Assembly (NCBI GenBank): GCA_013141435.1
Contig: JABFQZ010000025.1
Coordinates: 1 to 64,000 of the forward strand
Length of the DNA: 64,000 bases
Source of the DNA: Ferruginibacter sp.
GTDB taxonomy: Bacteria > Bacteroidota > Bacteroidia > Chitinophagales > Chitinophagaceae
Reading direction: 5' to 3'
This document shows, piece by piece, positions 63,508 through 64,000 of this stretch (positions are counted from its first letter, which is position 1; each line of letters opens with the position of its first letter). A program made the translations under genes and the position numbers. Under the pieces are notes generated by a model. That model was given only the letters and a program-made list of their open reading frames with translations, did no database searches and had not been told where the DNA came from.

Positions 63508-64000
63508 ATGCAAACAGATATATTGGTAATAGGTTCAGGCATTGCAGGCTTAACTTATGCTTTAAAAACAGCTCAGGCTTTGCCTCACAAAAATATAACA
63601 ATACTTACCAAAACCCAAAGCGACGAAACCAATACAAAGTATGCCCAAGGTGGCATAGCTGGTGTTACTAATTTTGAAAACGATAGTTTTTTAAAACATA
63701 TAAACGATACATTAATTGCAGGAGATGGGCTTTGTAACCCAAATGTAGTAGAGCTTGTGGTAAAAGAAGGAGTAGATAGAATAAACGAACTAATAAATTG
63801 GGGTGCACAATTTGATAAAGAATTAAGTGGTACTTACAAACTAGGAAAAGAAGGCGGGCATAGCGAAAACAGAATTTTGCATCACAAAGATGTAACCGGC
63901 AAAGAAATGGAAAGGGCATTATTGGAATCAATAAAAAAATGCAACAACATTAATTTAATAAACCATTGCTTTGTATTAGATATAATTACCCAACATCATT
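63508..64000 (+). CDS. nadB: L-aspartate oxidase (5' part, cut by window edge)
   Basis: The first 164 codons are present. The FAD-binding start DILVIGSGIAGLTYAL, the segment TNTKYAQGGIAGVTNFENDS and the DTLIAGDGLCNPNVVELVV region with GAQFDKEL are typical of NadB, which oxidises aspartate to iminoaspartate for NAD synthesis. The rest of the gene lies beyond position 64000. Confidence 0.93.
   Translation, partial: MQTDILVIGSGIAGLTYALKTAQALPHKNITILTKTQSDETNTKYAQGGIAGVTNFENDSFLKHINDTLIAGDGLCNPNVVELVVKEGVDRINELINWGAQFDKELSGTYKLGKEGGHSENRILHHKDVTGKEMERALLESIKKCNNINLINHCFVLDIITQHH

Noticed and set aside
1..64000. CRISPR arrays, rRNA and tRNA genes
   Set aside because: I looked in all gaps over 100 nt and saw no regularly spaced repeats and no cloverleaf-like or rRNA-like sequence.

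Overview
The window is AT-rich bacterial chromosome, almost certainly from the Bacteroidota. The evidence is a cell-surface protein with lamin-tail domains and a gliding-associated type C-terminus, DUF3857/transglutaminase proteins, a TlpA-like thioredoxin with a DUF4369-like N-terminus, a PpiC foldase and an ECF sigma/anti-sigma pair. Promoter-like boxes of the Bacteroidota type (TTG ... TAnnTTTG) also occur. A Chitinophagia/Sphingobacteriales-like host is my best guess; the family-level call is weak. I found no rRNA, tRNA or CRISPR array.

Layout. 1-8.4 kb: surface lamin-tail protein, a DUF3857 transglutaminase pair (the second lacks the catalytic residues) and a di-haem cytochrome c peroxidase. 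8.5-16.2 kb: asd, an AIM24-like protein, a PpiC foldase plus thioredoxin operon, an RlmD-type methyltransferase and an active-type rhomboid. 16.2-24.9 kb: three unknown envelope proteins in one operon, a second rhomboid that lacks the catalytic serine, an EEP-family phosphatase/nuclease, cysS and an alkA-type glycosylase.

24.7-30.5 kb is an acquired island. It is bounded by two 129-bp direct copies of the 3' end of the glycosylase gene (3 mismatches). It carries a dead HUH-type transposase with inverted repeats inserted in a response-regulator remnant, then a Crp/Fnr-type regulator and a tight operon: an exported Ntn amide hydrolase fused to DUF2141, a DUF3667 membrane protein, a small membrane protein and an S41 peptidase. 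It ends in an integron attC-like palindrome whose putative cleavage point coincides exactly with the start of the second repeat copy.

30.5-33.3 kb: fRMsr, recX, dnaN and a decayed toxin-antitoxin locus with an intact palindrome. 33.5-43.1 kb: an unknown membrane protein, a CrtD/CrtI-type desaturase, then an ABC exporter followed by a compact carrier-protein cluster (ACP, condensation/acyltransferase-like enzyme, FAD oxidoreductase, adenylate-forming ligase) and a frameshifted GNAT. This cluster has no ketosynthase and is the best candidate for an undescribed small-molecule or lipid-tailoring pathway.

43.1-54.3 kb: orphan ParA, an esterase, polA with an internal clamp-binding motif, an M3 peptidase, a secreted protein of apparent ASKHA (actin/Hsp70/Ppx-like) fold, a coiled-coil membrane protein and a PurF-type amidotransferase. 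54.7-64 kb: an LpoB/COG3014 lipoprotein operon, a Tet-like MFS exporter, an ECF sigma/anti-sigma/outer-membrane-barrel operon, an L,D-transpeptidase, queA and the start of nadB.
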